From contig NZ_HG417099.1 in the NCBI RefSeq assembly GCF_000455445.1, positions 95,959 through 159,958 on the forward strand: a DNA stretch of 64,000 nucleotides, read 5' to 3'. Source of the DNA: Hoylesella timonensis 4401737 = DSM 22865 = JCM 15640. GTDB taxonomy: Bacteria > Bacteroidota > Bacteroidia > Bacteroidales > Bacteroidaceae. Positions 18,263 to 28,074 of this stretch are shown here, one piece after another. Numbering within the stretch: position 1 is the first letter of the stretch; the number at the start of each line of letters is the position of its first letter. The notes under the pieces were generated by a model. The model made no database searches, was not told the DNA's origin, and was given only the letters and a program-made list of their open reading frames with translations. Both the position numbers and the translations under genes were made by a program.

Positions 18263-19288
18263 TTATTTGTGAATATCTGCTGGACGACCTCCTTTCTTGG
18301 TATAGATGATGATAATGTTATTTTGTTTTGTAAAATGTAAATGGTCAGAAATTTTGCAAAGCACGTGCATGACATCGTCTATGGTCTCATCTTCACGGAA
18401 TGCCATGGTATATTTCTGGTTCAAGTCAACATCCGATGCGATATTCATTCGTATGTTGTATCGCCGTTGCAAATCGGCTATAATTGTTTTAAGAGGAGCT
18501 TGGTCAAAGTAAAGTCTTCCGTGCATCCACTGACTATAATCGTAATTTTCTACTCGCTGCTTTCTCATCATACCATTGACACGGTTATACACCACCTGCT
18601 CATCGGGCAGAATGGTCATGGCTTGTTTATTTTCATACACGAGTACCTTACCCTGAGCTAAGGTTGTGGTTATATTTTCTTCTGCAGGATAAGCTTTAAT
18701 ATTGAACTGTGTACCCAACACTTTAACTTTCAAATTACCGATGTGGACGATAAATGGCTGCTTTGATTGATGAGTGACCTTAAAAAATGCCTCGCCATCT
18801 AAATACACCTCTCGGCTATGTGCAAAGGTACTAAAGTGCTGAGGATAGGATAAAGTAGACCCCGAATTGAGCTTAACCTGTGTACCGTCAGATAAAGTGA
18901 GCGTACCAATACGCCCTTGGGAAACATAAAAATCGGTCAAAGCTATGTTCTTTGTGTTTTGATAGGAAGTGACCCACCAAACAGCAAGGCTCAACAAAAT
19001 AGGAAGCGTAAAAATTGCAGCATATTTTAATAGATTTCTTAATCGATTGGTTGCCACTGGATGCACGGTTGACACTGACCGTTGCCGATTAAATCTATCA
19101 AAAGATTGATCCAAAGAGCGGCTATCCATCCTACTGGAAGTTTCACTCCATATTTGTTTCATCGCTTCCTCCTTGGCTTCACTATCCTTGGAGTCAGACA
19201 GCCACCTTATAATACGATGATGATAACGGGCTGGGATGAGTCCGTCAACAAAAAATCTCATGATTTTGTAGGCTGGTTGTTGATTCAT
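18263..19288 (-). CDS. FecR-family anti-sigma factor
   Basis: A 341-residue inner-membrane regulator: cytoplasmic N-terminal region (1-85), one membrane segment (about 90-107, AIFTLPILLSLAVWWVT) and a periplasmic FecR domain (LTLSDGTQVKLNSGSTLSYP, REVYLDGEAFFKV, VKVLGTQFNIKAYP) plus a C-terminal domain (MAFREDETIDDVMHVLC) that contacts the STN domain of the transporter. It would hold the ECF sigma factor inactive until the SusC transducer signals. It lies directly upstream of the STN-type susC, but the expected tight linkage to the sigma gene is broken by a 700-base gap containing repeat copy 2. Confidence 0.93.
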   Translation of the reverse strand: MNQQPAYKIMRFFVDGLIPARYHHRIIRWLSDSKDSEAKEEAMKQIWSETSSRMDSRSLDQSFDRFNRQRSVSTVHPVATNRLRNLLKYAAIFTLPILLSLAVWWVTSYQNTKNIALTDFYVSQGRIGTLTLSDGTQVKLNSGSTLSYPQHFSTFAHSREVYLDGEAFFKVTHQSKQPFIVHIGNLKVKVLGTQFNIKAYPAEENITTTLAQGKVLVYENKQAMTILPDEQVVYNRVNGMMRKQRVENYDYSQWMHGRLYFDQAPLKTIIADLQRRYNIRMNIASDVDLNQKYTMAFREDETIDDVMHVLCKISDHLHFTKQNNIIIIYTKKGGRPADIHK

Positions 19289-19494
19289 AGTTAGGTGCTT
19301 TTCTATAAGACAACAGCAAAGAGCGTCACACGTAGTTAATAAATATTAAAAAGCGAATTGCGTGCTACATCCGCATTCTATAAGGCAAGGCAGTTTTACA
19401 CGGCTTCTTCATTATATGACATTTTTACGAAAACAAACGCCCTCAAAAACATCAAAAATAAAATGAGTGATACGCTTTATTAAAAGGTAATAAA

Positions 19495-19889
19495 TGCTGA
19501 ATTTTCTTTACAAAGTGCCTCTCATAACTCGGGTGAAAACATCCAACGACAAAGTTGATCGCAAATACGCGAGTAATGAACAAGGTTCGTAATTCATTGT
19601 TATAATGAATGTTACGCCAATGTCAACTCTTTTCTTTCCTATTTTTACCACTTTTTGTCGACTAAAGCATTGAGATAAGCCTCCTATTTGCATGCTTTAA
19701 GGCTCTTGAAGCATGTGAATAACACCTCTAATACATGTTTCCAAGACCGTTAAGTCAATGTTCTGACTAAAAAAGTCGTCTATTTTGTTAAAATCAGCCC
19801 ATTTTTGTCCATCGTTTGCCTATTATTTTTTTCTATTTCGCAAATTTTCAATGGTCGTTTTTTGGTAAAATTACAGGACAAAAACAAGG
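19495..19889 (-). repeat. long inverted repeat, copy 2
   Basis: Reverse-complement partner of 8903-9296, about 390 bases. The internal hairpin is partly degenerate here: CTCATAACTCGGGT (19521-19534) against ACGCGAGTAATGA (19567-19579). The two copies bound a 10.2-kb block that contains the whole GH18 locus and fecR but not the sigma gene. Confidence 0.85.
19508..19693 (-). CDS. 61-residue ORF inside repeat copy 2 (MQIGGLSQCF type)
   Basis: Begins MQIGGLSQCF, then SRQKVVKIGKKR, matching the start of the ORF in copy 1 and then diverging and running longer. Conservation can be explained by the repeat itself. No known domain; translation unproven. Confidence 0.25.
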   Translation of the reverse strand: MQIGGLSQCFSRQKVVKIGKKRVDIGVTFIITMNYEPCSLLAYLRSTLSLDVFTRVMRGTL

Positions 19890-19988
19890 CTTGCCTTTAT
19901 CAATAATCTCTTGAAAGAATCCAGTCTCGGAAACACTTTTTTAGGGGTATGGAATCTCCGCACATTCCTTGAAAGAGCCATGACTGGT

Positions 19989-20546
19989 TTAGAGATAGTG
20001 AAAGAGGATGAAACATTCGAGCAGCCGCCTTATCTGCGCAAGTGCTTGGGAGATGTGCGTTTCTACAGTTCGCTTACTGATATTTAACCTGTGTCCAATT
20101 TCTTCATTACTCATACCGTCCAACCTACTCATTGTAAAGATTCTGCGCCGCTGATCAGGCATTTGGCTTGTCACGCGATTGATAAGTTCTTGTAATTCTT
20201 CACTAAAGATAATGTCTTCTACACCAGCATCGTCTTCAACATCTGCATCGGTTAATGATTGAAACTTACACAGTACACTGGAGGATTTCAAGGCATTAAG
20301 GGTGCAGTTTCGTGCCATAGTATAAAGATAGGCTTCAAAATTTGTCATGATTTGGATGTTGTTTCGCTTCATCCATAATTTAAGAAAAATATCTTGAGCA
20401 ATATCTTCAGCTTCACTCTCCACGCCGACAAACCCATACACAAAGTTCTTGACTTTAGGATAGTAAAGTTTAAAAATAACATCGAAAGAATAATCATTTT
20501 CTGTACGATGAGACGTTCGACTAAAAGAGTGCTTGCGATTAGACAT
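19989..20546 (-). CDS. ECF-type RNA polymerase sigma factor
   Basis: A 185-residue sigma-70 family protein from the ATG at 20546 (an upstream ATG adds 20 residues but would leave no room for the promoter element at 20574-20581). Region 2: SFDVIFKLYYPKVKNFVYGFV, then EAEDIAQDIFLKLWMKR. Region 4: MPDQRRRIFTMSRLDGMSNEEIGHRLNISKRTVETHISQAL, an HTH. Its pattern is that of Bacteroidota SusCD-linked ECF sigma factors controlled by FecR. It is oriented with fecR and susC2 and is the likely activator of that operon, although the two are separated by repeat copy 2. Confidence 0.93.
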   Translation of the reverse strand: MSNRKHSFSRTSHRTENDYSFDVIFKLYYPKVKNFVYGFVGVESEAEDIAQDIFLKLWMKRNNIQIMTNFEAYLYTMARNCTLNALKSSSVLCKFQSLTDADVEDDAGVEDIIFSEELQELINRVTSQMPDQRRRIFTMSRLDGMSNEEIGHRLNISKRTVETHISQALAQIRRLLECFILFHYL

Positions 20547-20573
20547 TTTTATGAAAACAAAGATTTTACATGA

Positions 20574-20581
20574 CAAATATA
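20574..20581 (-). promoter_or_regulatory. -7 element TATATTTG for the ECF sigma gene
   Basis: Minus-strand TATATTTG, 28 bases upstream of the chosen ATG. It suggests the sigma gene is read by the housekeeping polymerase. Confidence 0.45.
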
Positions 20582-20681
20582 CTACAAAATAATGACACGC
20601 AAACAAGAATTTTCATTATTAAAGGAGTAGAAGCTGAAATATACTTACTATACGTTGCAATTTCAGGCGAGAGAAAACAAA

Positions 20682-20712
20682 AACGCTCTCAACCAAATTG
20701 GATGAGAGCGTT
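20682..20712 (-). terminator. terminator of the ribosomal superoperon, after rplQ
   Basis: Perfect 9-bp stem AACGCTCTC with its complement, loop about 13 bases, 25 bases past the rplQ stop. On the minus strand it is followed by TTTTTGTTTT. Confidence 0.85.
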
Positions 20713-20736
20713 AATATTGAAAGAGATACGGAAAAC

Positions 20737-21285
20737 TTACTCAGCTGCTTTTTCGTCTTGTGCTTTTTCTTCTGAAACTTCTTTTGGTGCTTCTTCAGCA
20801 GATACTACTTCAGTAGCGTCAACTGTTTCAACAGAATTTTCAACCTTTGTAGTTTCATCTTTCTTACCAGTAGAACGACGACTACGGCGAGTTCTCTTAG
20901 CAGTCTTTTCAGTTTTTGCCATATTTTCATCAAAGTCTACTAACTCAATAAATGCAATTTGAGCAGCATCGCCTTGACGAGTACCTAATTTTATAACACG
21001 AGTATAACCACCTGGGCGGTCACCTACTTTAGGAGCAACGGTTTTGTAAAGTTCCGAAACAGCAACTTTGTCTTGCAAATAACGGAATACAACACGGCGC
21101 GAATTAGTGGTATCGTCCTTAGAGCGTGTAATCAGTGGCTCTACATATTTCTTCAAAGCTTTGGCTTTGGCGAGGGTCGTAGTGATTCTTTTGTGCATAA
21201 TCAGCGAGCAAGCCATGTTTGCAAGCATAGCGTTGCGGTGAGATGCAGTACGACCTAAGTGGTTGAATTTTTTATTGTGTCTCAT
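20737..21285 (-). CDS. rplQ: 50S ribosomal protein L17
   Basis: A 182-residue L17. The conserved core is residues 1-115 ([16 protein letters not shown] at the start, [19 protein letters not shown]). A long basic-then-acidic C-terminal tail (about 120-182, RTRRSRRS then many Glu/Ala/Val) is an extension over the ~120-residue bacterial norm, as seen in other Bacteroidota. Last gene of the superoperon, after rpoA. Confidence 0.97.
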   Translation of the reverse strand: MRHNKKFNHLGRTASHRNAMLANMACSLIMHKRITTTLAKAKALKKYVEPLITRSKDDTTNSRRVVFRYLQDKVAVSELYKTVAPKVGDRPGGYTRVIKLGTRQGDAAQIAFIELVDFDENMAKTEKTAKRTRRSRRSTGKKDETTKVENSVETVDATEVVSAEEAPKEVSEEKAQDEKAAE

Positions 21286-21419
21286 TTTTTGTTTTGTTCA
21301 TTTGTGGAGTTGGAATCTCTTGTTTTTTCAGCATTGCAAGTTTTTAGCATGACTATCTTAACTTATCCATAAAGAAGAAAGAATACAAAACTTAAAAACT
21401 TATCAACTAAAAACTTTCC

Positions 21420-22412
21420 TTATTCCTTGTCCAGTTTGTACTTTGAAATATCGGTTCCAAATGATAGATTCAGACTCTCGAGCAAATCATCAAGCTCTGA
21501 AAGCGATTTCTTACCAAAGTTGCGGAACTTCAAGAGGTCTGTTTTGTTATATTGTACTAAGTCGCCAAGTGTCTCAACATCGGCTGCCTTCAGACAGTTG
21601 AGTGCACGAACACTTAAGTTCATGTCTACTAACTTAGTCTTCAGCAATTGACGCATGTGCAACACTTCCTCATCAAACTCTTGGTTGGTATCCTGATCAG
21701 GATTTTCAAGTGTAATCTTTTCATCAGAGAACAACATGAAGTGATAGATGAGGATTTTTGCAGCCTCTTTCAGCGCATCCTTAGGAGATATGGAACCATC
21801 CGTAGTGACTTCAATCACCAGTTTGTCGTAGTCGGTTTTCTGTTCTACACGATACGGTTCAACTGAGTATTTAACATTACGGATTGGGGTGTAGATCGAA
21901 TCGATTGGGAGTACATTAACATCTGTGCAGAATTGACGATTCTCATCAGCAGGGACGTATCCACGTCCTTGATTAATGGTCAAATCAATTTGCATTGAAG
22001 CTTTGGCATCTAAATGACAAATCACCAAATCAGGGTTTAACACTTCAAATCCAGTCAGATACTTACCAATATCACCAGCTTTGAATTCTGTAGAATTCTC
22101 TACGGTGATACTAACTTTCTCATTCTCGAATTCTTCTACTACTTGCTTGAATCGCACTTGCTTGAGATTCAAGATAATGTTGGTTACATCTTCCTTTACA
22201 CCAGGTACTGAAGAAAATTCATGCTCAACCCCTGCAATTCGCATAGTGTTGATAGCATAACCTTCGAGTGATGAAAGGAGAATGCGGCGCAATGAATTAC
22301 CAATGGTAATACCAAAGCCAGGCTCTAATGGTCGGAATTCGAACTTACCGAACTTATCATCAGCCTCCAGCATTACTACTTTTTCAGGTTTTTGAAATGC
22401 TAATATCGCCAT
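21420..22412 (-). CDS. rpoA: DNA-directed RNA polymerase alpha subunit
   Basis: A 330-residue alpha subunit. The N-terminal assembly domain (1-230) has the [13 protein letters not shown] dimerisation motif. A linker leads to the C-terminal domain (about 255-325), with [20 protein letters not shown] and [16 protein letters not shown] for upstream DNA and activator contacts. It lies between rpsD and rplQ as usual in alpha operons. Confidence 0.98.
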   Translation of the reverse strand: MAILAFQKPEKVVMLEADDKFGKFEFRPLEPGFGITIGNSLRRILLSSLEGYAINTMRIAGVEHEFSSVPGVKEDVTNIILNLKQVRFKQVVEEFENEKVSITVENSTEFKAGDIGKYLTGFEVLNPDLVICHLDAKASMQIDLTINQGRGYVPADENRQFCTDVNVLPIDSIYTPIRNVKYSVEPYRVEQKTDYDKLVIEVTTDGSISPKDALKEAAKILIYHFMLFSDEKITLENPDQDTNQEFDEEVLHMRQLLKTKLVDMNLSVRALNCLKAADVETLGDLVQYNKTDLLKFRNFGKKSLSELDDLLESLNLSFGTDISKYKLDKE

Positions 22413-22424
22413 TAATTTAATGAT

Positions 22425-23030
22425 TTATTTAGAGTACAACTCAACGATTAACTGCTCCTTAATGTTCTCTGGAATGTCAGCTCGCTCGGGCTGATGTAAA
22501 AACTTACCGCTCTTTGAGCTCTCATCCCATTCTATCCAAGGATATTTACTGTGGTTAAAACCTGCCAAAGATTCCTCAATAACTTCGAGAGACTTTGCTT
22601 TCTCGCGAACACCTACAATCTGACCAGGTTTAACTGCGTAAGAAGGAATATTGACAACCTTTCCATCAACCACAATGTGCTTATGACCTACCATCTGACG
22701 GGCAGCTGCACGAGTCGGTGCGATTCCCAAGCGGAAAACGATATTGTCAAGACGACTCTCTAAGTTCTGCAGCAATACCTCACCGGTAATGCCATCAGCT
22801 TTAGCTGCCTTCTCAAACATATTACGGAACTGGCGTTCGAGTACACCATAAGTGTACTTTGCCTTTTGCTTCTCTGCCAACATGGCTCCGTACTCAGACA
22901 TCTTTCTGCGACGGTTGTTGCCATGCTGTCCAGGAGGGAAGTTTCTCTTGGACAAAACTTTGTCAGCGCCAAAAATGGGTTCACCAAATCGGCGTGCAAT
23001 CTTAGATTTCGGACCTATGTATCTTGCCAT
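22425..23030 (-). CDS. rpsD: 30S ribosomal protein S4
   Basis: A 201-residue S4 with the [20 protein letters not shown] start (no zinc-binding Cys cluster) and the S4 RNA-binding domain at about 92-155 ([29 protein letters not shown]). In many bacteria S4 represses its own operon; no such site was identified here. Confidence 0.97.
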   Translation of the reverse strand: MARYIGPKSKIARRFGEPIFGADKVLSKRNFPPGQHGNNRRRKMSEYGAMLAEKQKAKYTYGVLERQFRNMFEKAAKADGITGEVLLQNLESRLDNIVFRLGIAPTRAAARQMVGHKHIVVDGKVVNIPSYAVKPGQIVGVREKAKSLEVIEESLAGFNHSKYPWIEWDESSKSGKFLHQPERADIPENIKEQLIVELYSK

Positions 23031-23096
23031 AATATATAATAAAATAATGAATATACTGGAGAATTAATCATCACATCAATTCTCCAGTGAATAAAT

Positions 23097-23486
23097 TTAT
23101 ACTTTACGTCTCTTAGGTGGACGACAACCATTGTGTGGTAATGGAGTTACATCAATAATTTCGGTTACCTCAATTCCTGCACCATGAACGGCACGGATTG
23201 CAGATTCACGACCATTGCCTGGACCCTTTACGTAAGCTTTAACTTTACGCAATCCTAAATCATAAGCAATTTTTGCACAATCTTCACCCGCCATTTGAGC
23301 AGCATAAGGAGTGTTCTTCTTAGAACCTCGGAAGCCCATCTTACCTGCAGAAGACCATGAGATAATTTGTCCCTCGCTGTTTGCAAGAGAAACGATAATA
23401 TTATTGAATGAGCTATGGATATGTAATTGACCGATAGCATCAACTCGCACATTTCTTTTCTTAGAAGCTGTTGTTTTCTTTGCCAT
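23097..23486 (-). CDS. rpsK: 30S ribosomal protein S11
   Basis: A 129-residue S11 located on the 30S platform. It contains [13 protein letters not shown], the [19 protein letters not shown] segment and the conserved C-terminal [11 protein letters not shown]. Confidence 0.97.
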   Translation of the reverse strand: MAKKTTASKKRNVRVDAIGQLHIHSSFNNIIVSLANSEGQIISWSSAGKMGFRGSKKNTPYAAQMAGEDCAKIAYDLGLRKVKAYVKGPGNGRESAIRAVHGAGIEVTEIIDVTPLPHNGCRPPKRRKV

Positions 23487-23564
23487 AATTTCTTTTAGTT
23501 TAAAAGTTAGAAGTTTTAAAGATCAGAACCTTGAAGATTCCGATGTTCAACTAACAACTAAATG

Positions 23565-23945
23565 TTACTTAGTAGCCTTCTTCTTATTAGCAACAGTCTT
23601 CTTCTTACCCTTACGTGTACGAGCATTATTCTTAGTGCTCTGACCGCGAACAGGAAGACCATTACGATGTCTAACTCCACGATAGCAACCAATATCCATC
23701 AGTCGCTTGATATTCATTTGGACCTCTGAACGGAGATCACCTTCTACTTTGAATTCAGCGCCGATAATTTCACGGATACTTGCAGCTTGGTCGTCAGTCC
23801 ACTCGCTAACCTTCAAATCACGGTCGACGCCTGCCTTATCCAATATCTTTGCTGAACTACTTCGACCAATACCATAGATATAGGTCAATGCGATTTCGCC
23901 ACGCTTATTTTGGGGCAAATCTACTCCAACAATTCTTATTGCCAT
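23565..23945 (-). CDS. rpsM: 30S ribosomal protein S13
   Basis: A 126-residue S13. It has the N-terminal [12 protein letters not shown], the helix-two-turn-helix region and the C-terminal [19 protein letters not shown] that reaches towards tRNA, followed by a basic tail. It follows rpmJ. Confidence 0.97.
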   Translation of the reverse strand: MAIRIVGVDLPQNKRGEIALTYIYGIGRSSSAKILDKAGVDRDLKVSEWTDDQAASIREIIGAEFKVEGDLRSEVQMNIKRLMDIGCYRGVRHRNGLPVRGQSTKNNARTRKGKKKTVANKKKATK

Positions 23946-24030
23946 TTGTTGATAATTAATTAAATAATTGTTTTAAATTGGGCGGTAGTTGTTCAATTCA
24001 CATTGAACAAGAAATCCACCATTTCTTGAT

Positions 24031-24147
24031 TTAGCCCTGACGTAATTTAAACTTAGGGTTCTTTTTGTTGATAACGAACAAGCGACCTTTACGACGTACT
24101 ATCTTACAGTCGGGTGTGCGTTTCTTTAGTGATGCTCTTGTCTTCAT
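24031..24147 (-). CDS. rpmJ: 50S ribosomal protein L36, zinc-free form
   Basis: A 38-residue L36 read directly from the minus strand: [20 protein letters not shown] at the start, ending KFKLRQG. Only Cys14 remains of the C-C-C-H zinc ribbon (other positions are Thr, Asn/Lys and Phe), so this is the C-minus paralogue type. It is located between infA and rpsM, as expected. Confidence 0.95.
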   Translation of the reverse strand: MKTRASLKKRTPDCKIVRRKGRLFVINKKNPKFKLRQG

Positions 24148-24159
24148 ATCTTTACATGA

Positions 24160-24378
24160 TTATTTGTATCTGAAAACGATTCTACCTTTTGTCAAGTCGT
24201 AAGGACTCATTTCGACCTTTACTTTATCACCAGGGAGAATCTTGATATAGTGCATTCTCATCTTTCCAGAGATGTGCGCAATTATCTCTACACCGTTTTC
24301 AAGTTCTACACGGAACATTGCATTTGATAAACTTTCTACAATTGTTCCGTCTTGCTCAATAGCGGATTGTTTTGCCAT
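24160..24378 (-). CDS. infA: translation initiation factor IF-1
   Basis: A 72-residue S1-like OB-fold protein ([29 protein letters not shown] at the N-terminus, [22 protein letters not shown] at the C-terminus). It lies directly upstream of rpmJ. The map gene often found between secY and infA in Bacteroidales is absent from the 227-base gap upstream. Confidence 0.98.
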   Translation of the reverse strand: MAKQSAIEQDGTIVESLSNAMFRVELENGVEIIAHISGKMRMHYIKILPGDKVKVEMSPYDLTKGRIVFRYK

Positions 24379-24605
24379 AATAATTATTTTCTTTCTAAAA
24401 GTTAATTCCTAATCTTAATTGAATGTTTCATTGCCAATCTTCTACTACTATAGACGAGCATGATATTTTTTCCTTATGCACAAACTATCTTTAACTCACT
24501 TGATTTGAACCAAATAGACAAGTACATTTCAACCTTGCTCATCCCCTTGAGAACACTTTGCCATAAAACATCAATCAGAGATAAGAGTTCTTTCAGTGTT
24601 GATGA

Positions 24606-25943
24606 TTAGTAGGCAGACACATTACCGCCTCGAGTATGACCAGAGTTTAGTAATCCATCATAATGGCGCATGAGCAAGTGGCTCTCAATCTGTTGCAAAG
24701 TATCAATCACAACACCAACTAAAATGAGCAAGGATGTACCTCCGAAGAACTGTGCAAATCCTTGTTGAACATTTAGAAGATGAGCCAAAGCTGGCATAAT
24801 AGCGATGAATGCAATGAACAACGAGCCAGGAAGAGTAAGACGAGACATGATTCCATCAATATAGTCTGCTGTTTCCTTCCCTGGACGAATCCCGGGAATA
24901 AACCCATTGTTACGTTTCATATCCTCAGCCATCTGTGTCGGATTCAGTGTAATAGCTGTATAGAAGTAAGTAAATGCTATAATCAGTATTACATAGATTG
25001 TGTTATACAACAAACTATGAGTGTCCATCAGAGAACGCAAGATGGGTGATGCATTATCAGATTGATACTGGACAATTGCCAACGGAATAAACATCAATGC
25101 CTGTGCAAAAATGATAGGCATTACGTTTGCTGCAAACAACTTCAATGGAATGTACTGACGCGCACCTCCATATTGTTTGTTGCCGACAAGTCGTTTGGCA
25201 TATTGTACAGGAACCTTACGAGTTCCCTGTACCAATAAGATTGCTGCACATACAACTGCAAAGAGAATCAATATTTCAACGATAAACATGACCAGACCAC
25301 CACCGCTAATAGCCTGCAAGCGAGAGCCCAATTCCTGTGCAAACGCTTGAGGGAGGCGAGCGATAATACCAATCATAATAATCAATGAAACACCATTTCC
25401 TATTCCCTTATCAGTTATGCGTTCTCCCAACCAAAGGATGAACATACTTCCTGCTGCAAGGATAATGGTAGCCGGAATCATGAACACAGTCCATGAGATG
25501 CCTGTTGCCAAGGCCTGTGATGCCATGTACTTCAGGTTCATAAGATAACTCGGTGCCTGTAACAGTAAGATAAATACTGTCAAATAGCGAGTGTACATAC
25601 TTATTTTTTTCCGACCACTCTCTCCTTCTCGCTGCATCTTTTGAAAATAAGGAACAGCGACAGCAAGAAGTTGCATAACGATAGAAGCTGAGATGTATGG
25701 CATAATTCCTAATGCGAAGATTGACGCATTAGAAAATGCACCACCAGAGAACATGTCAAGGAGCGACATCAAGCCGCCTTCTGTCTGCTTTTGGAGTTGT
25801 CCTAAGGAAGCAGGATTAATACCCGGAAGTACTACGAACGAGCCAAAACGATAAATGGCTGTAAACAGAAGTGTAATAAGGAGACGCTGACGCAAATCCT
25901 CAATCTTCCAACAGTTCTTTAGTGTCTCAATAAACTTTTTCAT
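24606..25943 (-). CDS. secY: preprotein translocase subunit SecY
   Basis: A 445-residue, ten-helix channel protein. The first helix starts at LLFTAIYRFGSFVVLPG and a plug-like segment follows (GGLMSLLDMFSGGAF). MPYISASIVMQLL and ERITDKGIGNGVSLIIM are signature segments, and the C-terminal loop HYDGLLNSGHTRGG ends the protein. It lies 3 bases downstream of rplO. Confidence 0.98.
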   Translation of the reverse strand: MKKFIETLKNCWKIEDLRQRLLITLLFTAIYRFGSFVVLPGINPASLGQLQKQTEGGLMSLLDMFSGGAFSNASIFALGIMPYISASIVMQLLAVAVPYFQKMQREGESGRKKISMYTRYLTVFILLLQAPSYLMNLKYMASQALATGISWTVFMIPATIILAAGSMFILWLGERITDKGIGNGVSLIIMIGIIARLPQAFAQELGSRLQAISGGGLVMFIVEILILFAVVCAAILLVQGTRKVPVQYAKRLVGNKQYGGARQYIPLKLFAANVMPIIFAQALMFIPLAIVQYQSDNASPILRSLMDTHSLLYNTIYVILIIAFTYFYTAITLNPTQMAEDMKRNNGFIPGIRPGKETADYIDGIMSRLTLPGSLFIAFIAIMPALAHLLNVQQGFAQFFGGTSLLILVGVVIDTLQQIESHLLMRHYDGLLNSGHTRGGNVSAY

Positions 25944-25946
25944 TAC

Positions 25947-26393
25947 TTAGATTATAGTTGTGTTACCACCTACTGCCTTGATAGCTTCTTCAGCAGTCTT
26001 AGAGAATGCGTTAGCTTCTACATCAATTTTAGCTTTTAACTCGCCAGTACCTAAAATCTTCACCAGTTTCTTACCGTTTGTCAGACCTGCTGCAACGAGT
26101 TCTGCAATACCAATCTTTGTCAGGTTTTTATCTTCTGCAAGCGCTTGTAATGTACCAAGATTCACAGCAAAATATTCCTTTCGATTGATATTCTTAAAAC
26201 CTCCTTTCGGAACGCGGCGCTGGAGTGGCATTTGTCCTCCTTCAAAACCGACTTTCTTCTTATAACCAGAGCGAGATTTTGCACCCTTGTGTCCACGTGT
26301 AGAGGTACCACCTAAGCCAGAGCCTGGACCGCGACCAATACGACGACGTGAATGCGTAGAACCTTCTGCTGGTTTCAAACTATTTAATTTCAT
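25947..26393 (-). CDS. rplO: 50S ribosomal protein L15
   Basis: A 148-residue L15 with the glycine/arginine-rich N-terminal extension ([26 protein letters not shown]) that threads into 23S rRNA, and the [11 protein letters not shown] motif. Located between rpmD and secY. Confidence 0.98.
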   Translation of the reverse strand: MKLNSLKPAEGSTHSRRRIGRGPGSGLGGTSTRGHKGAKSRSGYKKKVGFEGGQMPLQRRVPKGGFKNINRKEYFAVNLGTLQALAEDKNLTKIGIAELVAAGLTNGKKLVKILGTGELKAKIDVEANAFSKTAEEAIKAVGGNTTII

Positions 26394-26416
26394 CTTTTTG
26401 CTTCTTAAAAGTTATA

Positions 26417-26593
26417 CTATTCAACTACTGTAACAAGATGATGCACTTTACGAATCATACCACGAATACTTGGAGTGTCATCAACTTCAACAATTTGAGA
26501 AATCTTGCGCAATCCTAAACAAGAAAGTGTTCGCTTCTGATCTATAGGTGCACCAATCTTACTCTTAATTTGTTTTACTTTAATTGTTGCCAT
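26417..26593 (-). CDS. rpmD: 50S ribosomal protein L30
   Basis: A 58-residue L30 read directly: [14 protein letters not shown] at the start, [20 protein letters not shown] in the middle and HLVTVVE at the end. An AGGAG lies about 8 bases before the ATG. It fills the gap between rpsE and rplO. Confidence 0.95.
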   Translation of the reverse strand: MATIKVKQIKSKIGAPIDQKRTLSCLGLRKISQIVEVDDTPSIRGMIRKVHHLVTVVE

Positions 26594-26605
26594 TTTATTT
26601 CTCCT

Positions 26606-27118
26606 TTATCCGTTAAATACCTTATTCATATCGACACCACGTATGCCAGCAATGGTATAGGCATCACGAATTTGGCTTAATGCCAAGATGGTTGCTTTTA
26701 CTAAGTTGTGGGGGTTAGAAGAACCTTTCGACTTAGCTAATACATCTGTAATACCAGCACTGTCCAATACGGCACGCATTGCACCTCCTGCAACCAAGCC
26801 CGTACCAGCAGCAGCAGGTCTTAAGAACACCTGAGCACCACTATAACGAGCTTCAATCTCGTGAGGAATAGTACCTTTCAAAACTGGAACTTTCACCAAG
26901 TTTTTCTTTGCAGCTTCAGTACCTTTAGCAATGGCAGCTGTAACTTCTCCAGCTTTACCGAGGCCATAACCTATCACACCGTTGCCATCACCAACTACGA
27001 CAATAGCAGCAAAAGTGAAGGTGCGTCCTCCCTTGGTTACCTTCGTAACACGGTTGATAGCTACCAAACGATCTTTTAATTCTACGTCGCTATTTATTTT
27101 TACTTTATTCATTGCCAT
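26606..27118 (-). CDS. rpsE: 30S ribosomal protein S5
   Basis: A 170-residue S5 with the N-terminal double-stranded RNA-binding domain ([36 protein letters not shown]) and the C-terminal [17 protein letters not shown] segment. It starts 6 bases after rplR. Confidence 0.97.
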   Translation of the reverse strand: MAMNKVKINSDVELKDRLVAINRVTKVTKGGRTFTFAAIVVVGDGNGVIGYGLGKAGEVTAAIAKGTEAAKKNLVKVPVLKGTIPHEIEARYSGAQVFLRPAAAGTGLVAGGAMRAVLDSAGITDVLAKSKGSSNPHNLVKATILALSQIRDAYTIAGIRGVDMNKVFNG

Positions 27119-27124
27119 AATCGT

Positions 27125-27469
27125 TTAAAAATTAAGACCACCCTTGCGAGCAGCGTCAGCCAATTCTTTTACACGACCATGGTAAAGATAACCATTACGG
27201 TCGAAAACTACAGTCGTTACACCTGCTGACTTTGCATTTTCTGCAATCAGCTCTCCTACTTTCTGAGCTTGTTCTGACTTGGGTAACTTCTCAAGTCCAA
27301 GCGAAGATGCAGAAGCAATAGTTGTACCAGTTATATCATTAATTACCTGAGCGTAGATTTGCTTATTAGAGCGAAATACACTTAAGCGTGGACGCTCAGC
27401 TGTTCCGTTTACATTCTTGCGAATACGGAACTTGATTTTTATTCGTCTTTCTACTTTCTTTGTTGTCAT
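27125..27469 (-). CDS. rplR: 50S ribosomal protein L18
   Basis: A 114-residue 5S rRNA-binding protein with [18 protein letters not shown] and the C-terminal [20 protein letters not shown]. Confidence 0.97.
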   Translation of the reverse strand: MTTKKVERRIKIKFRIRKNVNGTAERPRLSVFRSNKQIYAQVINDITGTTIASASSLGLEKLPKSEQAQKVGELIAENAKSAGVTTVVFDRNGYLYHGRVKELADAARKGGLNF

Positions 27470-27487
27470 AATCGTAAACCATTAAAA

Positions 27488-28060
27488 TTACTTAGCTGCA
27501 GCTGTCTTACCAGACTTTCTGCGGATAACCTCGCCTTGGAAGAGGATTCCTTTTCCTTTATAAGGCTCAGGCATACGGAAAGAACGAATTTTTGCACAAA
27601 TGAGTCCTAACAATTGCTTGTCGCAAGACTCCAACGTAATAAGTGGGTTTTGGTTTCTTTCTGATTTAGTCTCAACCTTCACTTCCTTAGGAAGCTGAAT
27701 AAAGATTGGGTGGGTATAACCCAAAGAGAACTCTACAAGATTTCCCTGATTAGAAACACGAAAACCGACACCAATCAGCTCCAATGTTTTGGAATAACCT
27801 TCGCTCACGCCCACTACCATATTATTCACTAAAGAACGGTATAAACCATGGTAAGCCTGCTTTTGCTTGTAATCTACAGGACTCTTCTCATCTACTTCAA
27901 AAGACAAAGTATCATTATCTTGTATCACCTTAATAGAAGGATCAATCTTTTGGGTGAGCTCACCTTTAGGGCCTTTCACCTTAATGATATTTGTTTTCTC
28001 ATCAAAATTAACAGTCACTCCTGATGGAATGCTAATTGGCAATTTTCCTATTCTTGACAT
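27488..28060 (-). CDS. rplF: 50S ribosomal protein L6
   Basis: A 190-residue L6 (MSRIGKLPISIPSGV start). The ATG at 28060 is chosen over an upstream TTG because a GGAGG lies 7 bases before it. The C-terminal RNA-binding signature is PEPYKGKGI. Confidence 0.97.
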   Translation of the reverse strand: MSRIGKLPISIPSGVTVNFDEKTNIIKVKGPKGELTQKIDPSIKVIQDNDTLSFEVDEKSPVDYKQKQAYHGLYRSLVNNMVVGVSEGYSKTLELIGVGFRVSNQGNLVEFSLGYTHPIFIQLPKEVKVETKSERNQNPLITLESCDKQLLGLICAKIRSFRMPEPYKGKGILFQGEVIRRKSGKTAAAK

Positions 28061-28074
28061 ATTCGAACCTCCAA

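Larger units (their letters stand above)
19289..19988. other. 700-base interval between fecR and the ECF sigma gene, mostly repeat copy 2
   Basis: Bases 19495-19889 are the second copy of the inverted repeat. The 200 bases next to fecR are AT-rich and should contain the fecR-susC promoter, but no TAnnTTTG element is visible. This fits recognition by an ECF sigma factor, though that is only inference. Confidence 0.55.

Noticed and set aside
8903..19889. Composite transposon
   Set aside because: The inverted repeats contain no transposase frame and show no terminal inverted repeats or target-site duplication.
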